Origin: Arion vulgaris
Lineage: Eukaryota; Mollusca; Gastropoda; Stylommatophora; Arionidae
Reading direction: 5' to 3'
DNA length: 64,000 nucleotides
NCBI GenBank assembly: GCA_020796225.1
Contig: CM036754.1
Location: 65,464,000 to 65,527,999 of the forward strand
Shown: positions 1-14,507 of the stretch, piece by piece
How positions within the stretch are numbered: the first letter of the stretch is position 1
Layout of the letters: the number at the start of each line of letters is the position of its first letter
The notes under the pieces: generated by a model
Told to the model about the DNA's origin: nothing
Database searches by the model: none
The model's input: only the letters and a program-made list of their open reading frames with translations
Made by a program: the position numbers and the translations under genes

Positions 1-319
1 GATTAGTAATCTTGCTTTAATCATGAACTAGTTTATAGATTTTTTTTTTTTTTTACAAAATTCTACAATTGTTAATGTCAGTATCTACTAGTATCAACAC
101 TGTAGTCCAAGCAACAGAAAAATGAAAACTCAAAGACCTTGTACTTTTGGTTAACTTAATCCCAGAAGTCTCTAGTGAGCTCTTCTATGTTGAAGGATTA
201 AAGGCCTGATTGTCCCCAGGAAGTAGGAAGGTTATTATTGTTTTTTTATCCCAGAAGAAAAAATAAACGAAACTTACTGATGTTTCAATCAGAACTCTCA
301 CGATTGAGAAGCTAGTGTT

Positions 320-529
320 CTAACTACTCGGCCACCTACTCCTCCAGTCTTTTCATCTTCATTTCTTTCTGTGTACATCAAATATACACCTAACTACTAG
401 GTCACCTGCTCCTCCAGTCTTTTCATCTTCATTTCCTTCTGTGTACATCAAATATACATCTAACTACTAGGTCCTCTTCTCCTCCAGTCTTTTCGTCTTC
501 GTTTCCTTCTGTGTACATCAAATATACAG
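320..529. repeat. 70-bp tandem repeat, 3 copies
   Basis: Units start at 320, 390 and 460 with ctaactact, and each carries cctccagtcttttc and tgtgtacatcaaatatac. They differ by a few substitutions. Confidence 0.9.
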
Positions 530-596
530 AACTAAATAATTAAAGAGAAAAACTATGCAAAATAAACCAGCAGTTTCCAGAAATGTCAACCAAAAA

Positions 597-832
597 AAAT
601 GTCTAAAGGTGTAGGTCTGACTTCATTGCATCGGGTTTCCCCATCAAGACTCTGTCCCCCTCTGCAGAAAATGGCACGCCATCTGTTGAGAGTTATGAAC
701 AAAGACCGTAGCTCCAGCAACAATCCAAGAAATCTCCAGAAAAAAAATGCATGTTATCTGGTTCGGATTCAAACCTACAACCTTTGGAACGCCAGTCAAA
801 TATCTTAACCACTTCATCATAGACCCCTCCTA
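597..832 (-). repeat. tRNA-type SINE, family T1
   Basis: Read on the minus strand it has a box-A-like tgatgaagtggttaag and a box-B-like ggttcgaa-type segment, followed by the family tail that ends in ...gatggggaaacccgatgcaatgaagtc. The same family occurs at 3162, 9322, 50163, 53978 and 59983. Confidence 0.75.
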
Positions 833-1194
833 AAGAGATAGGTATAATAACGAGAGACACTGGCGATAAGAAAAGCAATCCTTCATGCAAAAATCAATTA
901 TCAATTTCGCCATGACTATTCCAGAATGCATAGCTGACAAACAGAAAGAAAATTCCCAGCCTCTGAGTATTTGAAGAAAAAAAGACTCCACTTTTGCACA
1001 CACAAAAATTGACAAAAAAAACTGGATTAAATAAAATAAGTCCCACTATTGAAGAATGAAATAAATATGAAAATATACAAACTTAATACTACGCTCAACT
1101 AGTAAACAGAGTATGCCATTAAGTAACATCTTCATATAAATGGTTAATAAAGATTAATTTTTAAATATGAAAACAGCCTCATATAAATTGACCA

Positions 1195-1605
1195 GCACTG
1201 AGTCTACATAGCCTCCCAGGAACTAAGACGTCTACATAATTAGCCTCACTAAAACTGACCAGCACTGAGAAGCCTATGGCCTCACAAGAACTGTCCAGCA
1301 CTGAGAAGCCTATGTCTCACAAGAACTGTCCACAAGGGGAAACTGTCCAGCACTAGAAGAATATGGTCTTGGAAGAACTGACCAGCATTGAGGCGTATAT
1401 GGTCTCACAAGAACTGACCAACAAAGAGAAGCCTATGATCTCACAGGAATTGATCAGCACTGAGAAGTATATGCTCTCTCAAGAACTGACCAACAAGAGA
1501 AAGACTATATGCTCTCACAGAACTGACCAACACTGAGAAAAGTCTATGGTCTTGCAGGAACTGACCGGCACCAAGAAGCCTATCATCTCACAAGAACTAA
1601 GAAAA
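1195..1605. repeat. Minisatellite of about 35 bp, roughly 11 degenerate copies
   Basis: Repeating theme ctcacaagaactgaccagca / ctgagaagcctatg, with length variation between copies. It lies downstream of the NIPSNAP stop. Confidence 0.85.
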
Positions 1606-2214
1606 TTACATAAACATCTTCCTTGGAACTGACCAATAACCACTTGAGAAGATACCAGTGAACAGAAAAATCTTGTTGGAACAAACAGCCCTCACAGGAC
1701 CGAACCCACCAACACACAACAAAAACCCACTAACAACTTGATTTCTAAAACATCAGGCACAAAATATACTCAAATTGTCATTGAAGAAAAACTGTCCACT
1801 CAAAATAAAATCTCAAACACAACAATGTATTTATGCAAACATCAAACACACATTTAAGTTGTAAATATGATTTCTGATACTTCTGTTCCTGACATCAACC
1901 TGTTTTTCTACCACTACACACAAACAACGGTCATGTCTTGCTTATCACACATCATTGCAGAGGTGAGAATGGTGTTGGAGTCAGGATCCTTGACTGAAGA
2001 GATCGAGAGAGTGCAACTGAATTGAGATAAGAAATATAACAGAAAATGATATCAGTTTCAGATTGCATATATAGGTCAACTGATTAACATTCAAGTAGAA
2101 GCATGCCCCTTGTGGAAGATCGCTTTCTTCATAGCTAGCCTGATTAAAAATCTGGCTTGTTGTAAGTTTGACATTGACGTTATTTTGTTAAAAATCCATA
2201 ATCTGGCTTCCCTC

Positions 2215-2785
2215 CACATTAGCCTACCTTATCATGGTTGGAGGGTTTGTGTGTCTTTACGATCGTTTAGGTTATGTAGGGGAATCTAACTCCAGGCAGG
2301 TCTAACAAAGCCAAACAGACTGAAGGCGAAAGGCCAGACCAAAATGCAGGGAGCAGGATGGGGCCTCATAAGGTGACAGCGCAGAACCCACCTGGGAGTG
2401 GTAAATCCTCTGGCTGCAACCAACCCATCACCCAGCAATGGGGACAAATAGCAGCCATCCTCTCTCCCTTGAGGAGGACATCTTTTTTCTTGTCTTTTCT
2501 ACTTCTATAACACTTTCCCCAAGTATATGGGATTAAATCATAGTGAACAAGGAGCACACCCTGCATAAAAGCCTTGGTGTGCCCAGTGACAGAAAGTTGA
2601 AGTCACCTAGAGTAGGATGACTCCAGACAAACCGGGAAGACAGATCTCGTCAGCAGGGGACAGCAACTGTCTAGAGAACCTAAATATAAAATATGTCCTC
2701 AAAAACGGAATATGTCAGCCATTATTGGTGGGGAGGAATCGACACATATGAATGACTCAATGGCCATTTACCTGGCTTGTTCTAA
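2215..2785 (+). mobile_element. Non-LTR element fragment, probably 5' UTR of an RTE-like LINE
   Basis: Opens with taccttatcatggttggagg, a phrase that looks like the start of RTE-like LINEs. Positions 2440-2785 are repeated in inverted orientation at about 7640-7975, where the repeat is next to an RT C-terminal fragment. No open frame remains. Confidence 0.5.
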
Positions 2786-3161
2786 AGTTACATTGCTAAA
2801 ATGTACCTTATTTTCCCGAAGAAAACAATGAAACAGACATACATTCAATGAACAGTATCAGAAATCAAAGAGTTATTCCGTGACAATTTCAAAACCACTC
2901 TGACTCATAAAGCCAGGGTTTTTCCATCTTCAGCTGAATGATTTATTGATAGGACCATCATCATTGTGCTCCGATCTTTCTTAAACAGGAAGATGTCAGC
3001 GGCAGTGCACAAACTCTGTAGCACCAGCGAGGCTCCCTTGATTTAATTTAGAAGGTAAAAAATATTTTGCAGGATTTAAACATTTTCAAATGGATTTTGC
3101 TTTCCAGCCTGCTCTTCCTCATTTTGAATGGTCAAGGGTTCTTTTACATACTCAACTTAAT

Positions 3162-3415
3162 GGGAGGTCTCTGTGGCTAAGTAGTTATGCTCTTTCCTTG
3201 CGAGTCGAAGGTTCGAATCTGGACTACACTGTTCTGTTCACGAGTGCATTTTTTTCTATAGATCCCTAGGATTGTTGCAGGAGCTACAGAGTTCGTACTT
3301 TGTGCAATACTCTTGGTAGGTGGCGTGCCATTTCTGTGGAGAGGGACAGAGCCATATGGGGTAAAACCCGGTGCAATGAAGTCAATCTTTCGACTTTAAA
3401 ACCATCTTTAAACTC
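3162..3415 (+). repeat. tRNA-type SINE, family T1
   Basis: Box A tggctaagtagtta and box B ggttcgaatct are spaced as in a tRNA. The body contains ggtaggtggcgtgcc and ggggtaaaacccggtgcaatg. This is the best-preserved head of the family. It is not a tRNA gene: the cloverleaf cannot close past box B. Confidence 0.85.
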
Positions 3416-3423
3416 AACTTCAA

Positions 3424-3592
3424 CACTGCACCTACATTGTATCTACCATCTCTGATAGGACTAGGTAGTTGACTTCACCTACATCAACATCAGGGATCTC
3501 TGGAGAAATATCCAGATGGCTAAATGAGGGAGCGAACCGGGTACTTTTAGAATGAGAGCCTAGCACCTAACCTCTACACCACAGCGATCAAT
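3424..3592 (-). repeat. tRNA-type SINE, family T3
   Basis: On the minus strand: box A tggtgtagaggttagg, box B ggttcgctccc, then tgaggctccat-like and ccagagatccctgat body. Related copies at 6944, 34880, 41996 and 49660. Confidence 0.75.
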
Positions 3593-3862
3593 GAATTAGC
3601 TGTAATGGAAATCGAACATCATCCCATGTCAATGAGCTTTACAGACTTTCATCTTATTCCCTGAGAAAGGTCTAGTCATTATTTAAGTACCTTCATTCTG
3701 CAAAATTCTTGAGAAAAAAAACCAAAAACATATACACTTCTGTCTTAAATTTAACAAATTATGACAATGTTTATATTTATAGTTCACAAAGTACTGCAAA
3801 TCCGATAAGCAGAAAATAATGGATAAGAAAGTTTACATTTCACATGCAATATTCCATCCTGT

Positions 3863-3927
3863 TTATTTCAGTGGGGAGAAAGGTGTTGGAATGATGATCC
3901 TTGACTTCATGTGGCGTATGAGAGGAA
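3863..3927 (-). CDS. NIPSNAP: NIPSNAP exon 10: C terminus and stop
   Basis: Encodes [20 protein letters not shown], then K and a TAA. The family ends the same way ([20 protein letters not shown]). Acceptor accacag. An AATAAA word overlaps the stop codon; I did not see a clear polyadenylation signal further downstream. Confidence 0.93.
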
Positions 3928-6900
3928 CTGTGGTGAGATGAAATAAAACAAGCTCTAGTTAGTAGGTGTAACACAACATATCTTGTTATAGCACAGAGCA
4001 GGGGCTCATGGATATTAGTAAACATTGGGGACTGCCTAGAGTAGTTGATAGTAGCTCGGCCTGCTAGCTGTGAGACGCCTCATAGCTCGGGTTCGAACCT
4101 ACTGTCCGGCATTTGTTCGAGTCCTGGTCTTACTCAGGACGATAACGTGAGTACCTCTGAAGTCGGAGAAAATCTGCCTGTATGGCGAGGAATACTAATT
4201 ACGAGTACATTGAGCACACGGCTGCCAGTGTAAAGTAATTTACAATGTGCACGCTGCTGCCATTGTAAGAAATTGGAAAAACAGATTTTCACGCAAAAAT
4301 CAGTTTCAGAGATGAAACTTCGTCTGAGTTGAAAGCGGACGAAAAAAAAAAAAAAAAAAAAAAAATTAACTCCTAAATGAGAAGAGTTACATAGAAAATA
4401 TCATACTATAGTTCATTCCAAAATTCGTGAACACACTAAGGTTTAATTTGTGCTAAATCTATCAGATGGATAACAGTAATTTTTTTCATGCAGTCTTATA
4501 TACCTCACGACCTTACGAATTCATGTTTAACTAACTGGTAGGTAGCTTGGTTGATGCAAAAAGCGTTTTTGTTATATAATTTTGCATAAGCGCAACAAAA
4601 TAATAATCAAAGTTTAGAATTTACAGTAATACACAAAATGGTGGTGAATGTTTGCAAAGGCGTATCCCTATTATATATTATAAAAAGCAATGTGACATAG
4701 TGAACAAATGATACCTTCCACTTTTGTCAATGGAAATAATAGTGTGTGCACACGCCAATGGCAATCGTTCGGATACAGTGTAAAATGATTAATTTCACGG
4801 GATTCAAATTTTTACTGGTGCTAAATCGCATGTTTAGCGCGCAAATGTCTAATTATAGGAAAACTTTACTATCGTACTGTTAAACTTCTACATGTATATA
4901 AAATCAACATCGCTGTTATTTAACTAATAACATATAAGTAAAATCTTACAGCACAAAAGGTTTTGGTGAGCAAAAAATCATTTATAAAGGTCACTCCTGT
5001 TATCTATAGAAAAATGTAAAAAAAACACAATTTCTGTCAAGTGAATGATTTGATATCGGTCGGTAAAGATGTTCACGAATTTTGGACGACTATACTAAAT
5101 TTAACATCTGGGACACACCACACTAAGCATTAGTAAATAAGCATATCATTGGTAGATCTATACTGACGGAAATATTTATAGTGTGTCCAAAAACTAGTGT
5201 CGAGAAACAAAATGTTTTTTTAAACAGCTTTGAATATGAGGCTGAAAATTTGCATACAAAACTATAATGAACATGACATAAAGGGGATATTTTATCCGCA
5301 ACATCAAGACATTGATATCCATTCAAATTCCTTCCATATCGTCAACTTGTTAAACCACTCTTTGTGATTTGTATGTGATCTGAGCCAAAGAGCGATTGTA
5401 TGTTGTGCCAGTTATGCACCTACAAGTTGGTCAACACAACCTATTTCTGCAACGCTTTTTATTTACTAGTGTAGTCTCCCTACCTCAGTCGTCTCTTACA
5501 ACATGCCTTGAAGGTTGCAGTGGTACTATTCTTTGCTTCCCTTGCGGGCCCCGACACCACACAGGAGGGGTGATTAAAACAAAATCTGATTAGATATTAG
5601 AAAACTACAGCTCAATTTCTAGATATACTTGCATTGCGATAAAAAATAACAATATAAAATGTAACACATCGAGTTGGTCAATTATGATAGTTAATGTGTT
5701 ATATGTATAGACCGTTTCTGTAATGAGTTTCACTTCTGTTTCAAAGTTGATGAATTCTCTCAATGAAATAATACAAGTTGTATTTATCATATCAAGTACA
5801 GGTTTCTTGTGTACAAAGTTAGTAAAGGTGAAACCAACCAAAAACATTTCTAGAATTTGCTGAAGAAACATAAAATAAATTAGGGATCACATGGTCCTTT
5901 ATGGAAAAGCAAAGATCTCCGCTTTGGGGATACAAGGGTGTCTTAATGAGAGAATGAAATGCACCCTTTAGGTACCTCAGGGTTCTTAATGGAAAGGAAT
6001 ATCAAGGTCTTCTTCTAGGGATCCCAGAGCTCCTTATGGAGAGAAAAGACCGCACTTTAGGGTTCACAATGAAAAGAAAAGAAAGCGCTTCCTTTGAGGT
6101 TCACACACACGACGATTCCTTCTGAGAGCACAGAACAGATAGAGGAAGTTGAGAAGAATAATTGTGCTCTATGTAGATGACCATTGCTTGGGAGAGCCCA
6201 GAAGAGGAAATACTTTTATCTCCCATACTTGAAGATCCCGAAGGATAGCAGGAAAGTTCCAGCATGTTACCATCTTTTCCTCTATCTGACTCAGAACCAG
6301 ATATGATAGTCCTCTGGGTAAGCTGAGAGTAGAGATCAACATCAGGGAAATATGTGGTTGTTCATGACCCCACATCAGCGTGTACTACAAATATTAGAAA
6401 AGTCACACAAAAACTCTATATTGACATGTCAAATACATGGATGGTACTGGCAATGAAAAAACAACCAGCTTAGCTGTACAGAAACAACTGCAGTGATGGC
6501 CCCAATGCTCCTACTGGAGCATAACAAGGAAGAATGACAGATCTACGATAGGAGTATTAGCCACAGGGATGGATTAGCGTAATGTCTAAGCGTTCGCCTA
6601 TCGACTCAAACTCATGTTAGTTCAATCCCCACAAGTAAGGAAAGGAATTGGCTCTCCTACCTCCTGACACTGGTGCATAGAATATGAAGTGACAGACACT
6701 TTATACCTAAGATCTGAAAGGGCTACTGGAAGTTTTATGTATTATATTAGCCACAGGGCAGCATAACAAGCCATGTTAAGTTCACAATGCAATGTGGTCT
6801 ACTTGGAGTAATGAGTAACCACACTTTTTAAAAATTCAAAGCAGAGGGGGTTACCCAACTTTTTTTTTTTTTTTTTGGCATACCCAAAAGAAGCCAACAG

Positions 6901-9900
6901 TTCTCAGCATGTTGTGCTATTCCATGAGTTGTGGAAGCTTCTATTACTCAGGATCCAAAATCTCATCTACGCTGAGATCAGGGAACTCTGGAAAAATATC
7001 CTGATGGCTCCACAAAGAAGCGCACCAAGTACCTTTGGAACAAGCGACGAGCACCGTACCTATATGCTTCAGAGTCACCCCTCCCGGACAACAGTAAGAC
7101 ACCTGCTAGTAAAGACAGTGATGTATATATGATGGTAGTATGAGGTGTATATCTACTTCAAAGTGCTGAGCTAACACACACACAAACTCTACTTATCTAA
7201 CCCATCACATATATGCAATACCTGTGTAAGATACACACTCATCCCAACCAGGTCGACTCCACGCAGCTTCTCTGGTCTCCTTCCTTGTCTGCAAGTCTTT
7301 ATATCCTAGAAGAATGATAAGCCAACACTTTGTATACATGACAACATTCAGACAGCCACAGAACTTTCTCTCCTCTTGTTCCTATCTAGACTCAACAAGT
7401 TTTGGGGTCACAAAGTGTTACATTACAATCATTATAATAATTACAGAATACATCAATGTTGCAGAATGAAACAACTAACTTCTAGCAACTTACTTAGTTG
7501 TAACTTTTCTATTCTGGGGAATCCTTTCCTTCTCATCAGTGTCCCTTATCATTCAGGCAAGTTTTACTTCTACTTTTAGGGTACTTGTAATTTAAATCCC
7601 AAGTAAAGGATGAGGAAACCTTTAGTTCAACCACATCATCAGTTTCAAAATTGATGGACATTGAGTCATTTGTATGTGTTGATTCCTCCCGCCAATAATG
7701 GCGACACATTCTGTTTCTGAGGACATCTTTATTTGAGTTTGTTCTAAAGACAGTTGCAGTCCCCTGCTTATGAGATCTGTCTTTGTGGATTTGTCTGGAG
7801 TTGTCCTACTCTAGGTGACTTCAGCCTTCTGTCGCTGGGCTCACCAACCCAGGCTTTTATGCAGGGTGTGCTCCTAGACACTATGATTTAATCCATATAC
7901 TTTTGGGAAGTGTCATAGAAGTAGAATACAAGACAAGAAAAAGGATGTCCTCCTCAAGGGAGAGAGAGGGCGACTGCTAATTTCTCCCATAACAAGTTCT
8001 CCCACCTCTTCCAGCAAAGTTCAATGTTTCTTTGATGCCCTGCTGCCACCTTCGTCTTAGTTGTCTCCTGTCTCGTACTCCAGGAACCATGCCTTCCATT
8101 ACCGTTCTCTCCAAACCACTGTGACGTTTAACATGGCTAAAATATTTCATCTTCCGTGACAAGATATTATTTATTAGCCAACACTCTTCAATATGCAGAT
8201 CTTGAAGGATGTCTTTGTTGTTTCTTTTCTCTGTCCATGAGAACTTTTCTGTATAACACCTTGTTTCGTCAGCTTCAATTTTGAAATCCATGTGACTAGC
8301 TGCATCTATAACTGTAGTTTCCTGTCCCACATCCCTGAAATGGCAACATTTTTATTCATACCAAAACTCTGCCCTGTTTATCTGTCATTTACTTATATAA
8401 GCAATTACTTTTCATTCATTGTCATGTTGGCTTATATTTTAAAACAACTTAAATGTTTAGCTTGTGACCAAAACAAACTACACCAATGTAGATAGTTAAT
8501 AATACTAAACTTTCTACTGCAACATTTTCAAAGTAATTATATACATTTTTTATGTAGGCAAATTTAGATCAAAATTTTTTTTTAACATTTTCAAAGTAAT
8601 TATTTACATTTTTTATGTAAGCAAATTTAGATCAAAATTTTTGTTGACATTTTCAAAGTAATATAGACATTTTTTTTATGGAGGCAAATTTTGATTCTAA
8701 TTTTTGGTTACATTTTCAAAGTAATATAGAAATATTTTTAGTAGGCAAATTTAGATCAAAATTTCTTGCAACATTTTCAATGTAATGTAGAAATTTATAA
8801 AGCAAGCAAATTTAGATCCAAATTTCTGCCGCAACCAGTTTGTAATTCTGGTTATTTTTTTAAAAGAAAATTGAGGATATAATAATTTAACCAATCAAAT
8901 TTTTCAATGATGTCGCATGGGGCAGAACCACATTCAAATATAATGAATATTCAACATTGAATGAACACAACAATTTCAACAAAATACTTTTGCACTTCAA
9001 AATTTGGTTAATAGTTATGATATAGGGATTAGTTTCCATAGGTATAAAATCAGCTATAAGAATATGTTGTTAATCAGTTGCAACTATATCCATACTACCC
9101 TGGACTACATAAAGCTAGACAAGAACTCCTCCTACCACACTCATCTGTTCATAATACCCTTTACACTTGTCTTCCACAATTATAGAACACATGCAGATTC
9201 TACAATTTGGCATTGGCTGCAGAAGAGTGAAAACTCACAGCCCTTGTTAGAAGATATCCATACTACTGTGTGTATTACGTATTACATGTGAAGAAGGTTG
9301 GGGGGAGAGTGTGTTTAAGATAATCTATCAAAGGTCTAAAGGTGAAGGATTGACTATGTTGCACCAGACTTTACCCCAAATGACTCGGCCCCTCTCTGCA
9401 GAAATGGCAAGCCCCCTGCCAAGACTATTGCACAAAGCATGAACTCCGCAGTGCATGCAACAATCCAGGTTATCTCTGGATAAAATGCACTCGTGAACAG
9501 AATGATGCAGTCCAGACTCGAACCCATGACTTTCAGAACACAAGACGATTCAACTACTTAGCCACAGAGACTCCAGTCTATCAGGAGTCTGATGTGAAGA
9601 TCATGTGGGGGAGTCGTAATTTGTTCTTGGATAACGTCCCCTTGTATGATCTTATGCACTGAAGATGATGCAATGGTCCGAAAGATGCAAAACACTTGAC
9701 GCATATGTTATGTTGTTAAACTATCAACATCAATGCACATTCCCATTCATGCTCCATCCTCTGATGCAGCAGCCATCTTAAAGTCCACCTGCTCACCATA
9801 TACATATGATACTGTGAGCAAAGTTTGGTAAAGGACATCTCTCTCTCTCTCTTTGCCTTTTTACCCGGGTTGGGGCATAGGCCCTCAACCAACTCATGCC

Positions 9901-12900
9901 AAGTCTTCCTATCTCTAGCTATCTCCTGCAGCTCCCTCCAGCTCTTCTTTATATTGTTGATCTCCGCCTCCAAATCTCGTCTCCATGTATTTCTCGGCCT
10001 CCCGTTCTTTCGCTGTCTGGTAAAGGACATACTACTGAATAAATCTCCTGTATTTGTTCTACATTGCCTAACCACAAGTTAACATACTATTAATGTGCTA
10101 TACTGTTCTACATTGCCTAACCACAAGTTAACATACTATTAACGTGCTATACTGTTCTACATTGCCTAACCACAAGTTAACATACTATTAACGTGCTATA
10201 CTGTTCTACATTGCCTAACCACAAGTTAACATACTATTAACGTGCTATACTGTTCTACATTGCCTAACCACAAGTTAACATACTATTAACGTGCTATACT
10301 GTTCTACATTGCCTAACCACAAGTTAACATACTATTAACGTGCTATACTGTTCTACATTGCCTAACCACAAGTTAACATACTATTAACGTGCTATACTGT
10401 TCTACATTGCCTAACCACAAGTTAACATACTATTAACGTGCTATACTGTTCTACATTGCCTAACCACAAGTTAACATACTATTAACGTGCTATACTGTTC
10501 TACATTGCCTAACCACAAGTTCACATACTATTAATGCGCTATACTGTTCTACATTGCCTAACCACAAGTTAACATACTATTAACGTGCTATACCTAACAC
10601 AATCTAAACACTTTTAAAACCACCCCAAAACTGTCCTTACTGCCTGTAATACCGCCTTTTAGGATGGTATAGGACAAGGAGGACATATGCTTGTAGAATT
10701 TAATGGCCACATAGCTAGTGTGGTTGAAGCAAAACTGTTCAGGTTAAGATTTTTTCTTCATGCTTCCGACAGAAAAAAGCTCCTTGGCTGTACTGGGGAC
10801 TGAACCATGGGAGCCCGTGCTCTAACCCATTCAGCCAGACGTTACACCCCATACACACATCAACCATGATTGCCCATGTGGTGCCAGGCCTGCAAGGGAA
10901 GCAAATAGTAATACAGCGACCTACAAGGCATGTGTCATAAGAGGCGACTGATGTAGGACCTATGGAAGCTACCTTAGTAAATAAAAAGCACTGCAGAAAT
11001 CGAATGTGCTGGTCTACTTGTAGGTGCAATACTGGCACAATGTACAATCGCTCTTAGGATCAGATCACATACAAATCACACAGAGTGGTTAACAAGTGGT
11101 TGATATGGAGCGTTCAAGAAGAAATCAACCATGCAAAAGATGTGACTATAATGAATATGGCTATACATGTTGCTACAACTAGAACACACCAACCATGCAG
11201 ATTACATGAACACTTATCCTAGGTTAGATAATCAAAGCACACAATGTTAGATCCAGGAGTATTTATGTACACCAGTTTTGTCCAACACTTTTATATATCG
11301 GGGCACGTCTGACTGATGGTTGTGAAGACGTGGGAGTTATGTAGATTGCAATACTACTACTATTACTAATAACAATAGTAATAATATGAGTATAATTAAG
11401 ATGTCGACTTTCTCCAGTGAAAAAGCAATGGATGGGGTTCAGGCGCATTTGAAAGGTTACAAAATAAAACAAGATTGCAAAACTGGGACAATCGTGTTTA
11501 TAGAAGTGCTAGGAAAAAATTGAAAAATACTTTGTTTTCTTGAAATCTGATTAGTGCTAAAGCCGATGGAGTAAAATAGGGTGCCATGAATGTGTGACGT
11601 AGGCGACATGGCGATGTCGCATTGGACAGCGCTGGTGTACATTGTAATAAATCATGTACTGACATCTGCTGCAATTTTATGTGCAGACGTCAACACTCAA
11701 TGAAGTATTGTGGATCTCACCTGGACACTCTAGCCTGAAACCAAATGGTGCATTTGCTCACAGAAGAGAAGATAAACATTAGAAGGATAAACATTAGAAG
11801 AGATTTACTTGAACGGATGAATGTGATACTGTGAAAATGCTAAGAAAGTTTAAGTAGGAAAACAAAATTGGTTGTTTGGTGTGTGCACTCAGTCAAAGTA
11901 TCTCTGACCAAGTCTGTAATCTGTACGCTGTCAGGGATAGGACCATCATCCCTGCACTTTGGTGAATAACCATGTAGTCTCCAGTAGTCCCTGATCTCAA
12001 CGTAGGTGAGATTGAGTTCCTAGTACTATTAGAGATGGAGGATAAAATGTAGCTTCCCTGTTCAAGTTGAAAGTATAAAAGAACCATTGACAGTTGAAAA
12101 TTGATAAGAGTAGGCTGCAAAGCCACTGTCTGGGCAAACTTCATTTAAAAAAAGTTCAAACAAAAATTCCAACAGAACTTTTCACCACCTTCAAAACTAC
12201 ATCTGGGACCCTCGCCGGTGCTACAGAGTTTATGTACTGCAGTGGAGATATTTCTGTGTGAGAAAGAAATGCGCCGTGTGTATGCAAGCGCAGTGCTTGG
12301 ACTAAGCCGAGACAAAGAAAAATCTATCCCTACTCACTTAACCGGACGGCAATGATGTAGGATATTACCAGGGACACCACTTATAAGTGGAGTAGGATCT
12401 TGGTCAACTCGGCTTTGTTGATACTGGCTTCTGTCATCTAATTCACAGCATCTCTCTCTCTTTCTCTAGCCTGTGACGAGCCTGGCACTTAGGGCAGCAA
12501 CAAATGCGTCCCATTCTTCTATGTTCGTGGCCGCCCTCTCTATTGTGTTCTAGCTGTGATTCATTTCTTTCAGTTCTCCTCCAGGTCGTTTAGGGCCTTC
12601 CCATGTTTTCGTTTACCCTCTGGTTTCCATCTCAGTGCAGTTTTCATGACAGATTTAGCCTCCATGCTTATCACATGTTTTATTCATCTCCAGCATTTCT
12701 TTTAGATAACAATGCTCATATTCTCTTGTTGACACTGTGAAAGCAGTTCTTGGTTAGAGATAGTATTTGGCTAGGATACGCATAAGATCTTTCGCAGATA
12801 AATTGTATGGAAGGTGGAGAGGTTGGGAACATCTTGTTTTCTCATTCTCCAGCATTCTGATCCATATAGTAAAGTTGATAGCACACAGTTGCAGTATATA

Positions 12901-14462
12901 TTAATCTTGTTTCTGATGCTGTATTGGGATTTTCAGACCATACTTCGCAGCATCCAATGCTCCTAATCTTTTATTTTCTATAATCCTGTTTTGCCTCACA
13001 GCTTCAGTATAAGAAGAGATTTATAGAACAGGTTTTTATGTGCGCTTCATAAATAGTGTTTTTCACTACCTCTGTTATTTCTGATGTCCACTTTTTGCGC
13101 GGACTGCCTTTTTGCTTTGTATCCACTGTATCGAAGTAACCTTGCTCTATGAGGCGCACTGTCTGTTAGTAATCTGCTTATGTGACTGAACCATTTAATT
13201 TATTGTGTCTGAATGAAGTTCAGTACTGCTGTTGTGCCCACTTTTTTCCTGATGTCTTCATTTCTAAACAGGTCTCTTCTTGAAACTCCCAGCATACTGC
13301 GTAGACACTTCACCTCTCGCGTGACTAATTCTTGATTCCCTTCCATTGGCCCTGTTTACTTAAAATGCTCATAATTCTTTATCAATTCTGGTTTTGCATC
13401 AACTTGCATCTTTACCCATGCTGACAATGTGACATTTCCAGTCGGACACAGCTGTGCTATTCATACCTCCTCTAGCTTTGTTGCTATGATGAACACACAG
13501 ACGTACCAGCACCATACAAGTATGTGTTCATTAAAACTGAGCTATAATCTAAAGATGTGTATGTAAGTTTTGTTTGTCGGTACCTACCCCACAAGTGATG
13601 GACATTATACTGTTCACCTATTTGTGAGAATAATCCAGCCACGGCTTCATTCTGTGACATCCTATACTGAAGTCCCTTAGCCCTTGCAGAGAAAATAATA
13701 ATAGTCATAGTACAACAAGGGGACAAGTCACTGAACAACCTGGCAAAATGCTCTACAAGATGTTGGTATAAATCAGTTTCATATTATCTGGACAGTTTGA
13801 AATCTGATTCTAAGGGCAGACCTGGAAAGTTTCAAATCTGATTGTATGGATAGACCTGGAAAAGTTTCAAATCTGATTGTTAGGGTAGACCTGGAAAGTT
13901 TCAAATCTGATTGTACGGATAGACCTGTAAAGTTTCAAATCTGACAGCAAGGGCACAAATTGTTTCTGGCTGTATTAATCAACAAAAGTACCATTTACAA
14001 TGCCATATATGATGCACACTTCCTCCCTCCAAATATTTGATCTACCAAATCCCTTATAAACTTGCATACTGTCATATAGTTACAATGCAATCTATTAGCA
14101 GTGTACCAACTACACTAAGGTTATCAGCTAAAACATCAGTGCAACTTTATGAACTGCATCTTAATCATAGATGCATCATATATGGCAGCAGTAGACATGT
14201 TACACATACTAACAAAAGCATGCCGCAACAACAGTTACTGTCAAGATTGAAGCACACACTCGGAGGTGATTGCTCTAGATGTTAGAACAGAAACCCAAGT
14301 TAGTAACAATAATTTCATTTAATATAATATATTATATATATATATATATATACTATATATATATATACACTATAAGTACATATCTTGAATGAGCCCTATA
14401 TCATTATAAAACCTTTCTATGACTGTCTCATATAATCTTATGATAACCATTAATTATTTATA

Positions 14463-14507
<45 letters not shown>

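Noticed and set aside
3162..3240. tRNA gene
   Set aside because: Box A and box B are good but the acceptor stem does not close, and the sequence continues into a body repeated at five other places. It is a SINE head.
5605..5871. 88-codon minus-strand open frame
   Set aside because: AT-rich intron sequence, hydrophobic by composition, no splice signals or homology that I recognise.
10055..10593. CRISPR-like direct repeats
   Set aside because: The whole 49-bp unit repeats without unique spacers, in a eukaryotic intron. It is a minisatellite.
13484..13738. A separate NIPSNAP paralogue at 13.6 kb
   Set aside because: Only this one exon is duplicated; the other nine are single and all join both alternatives in phase.
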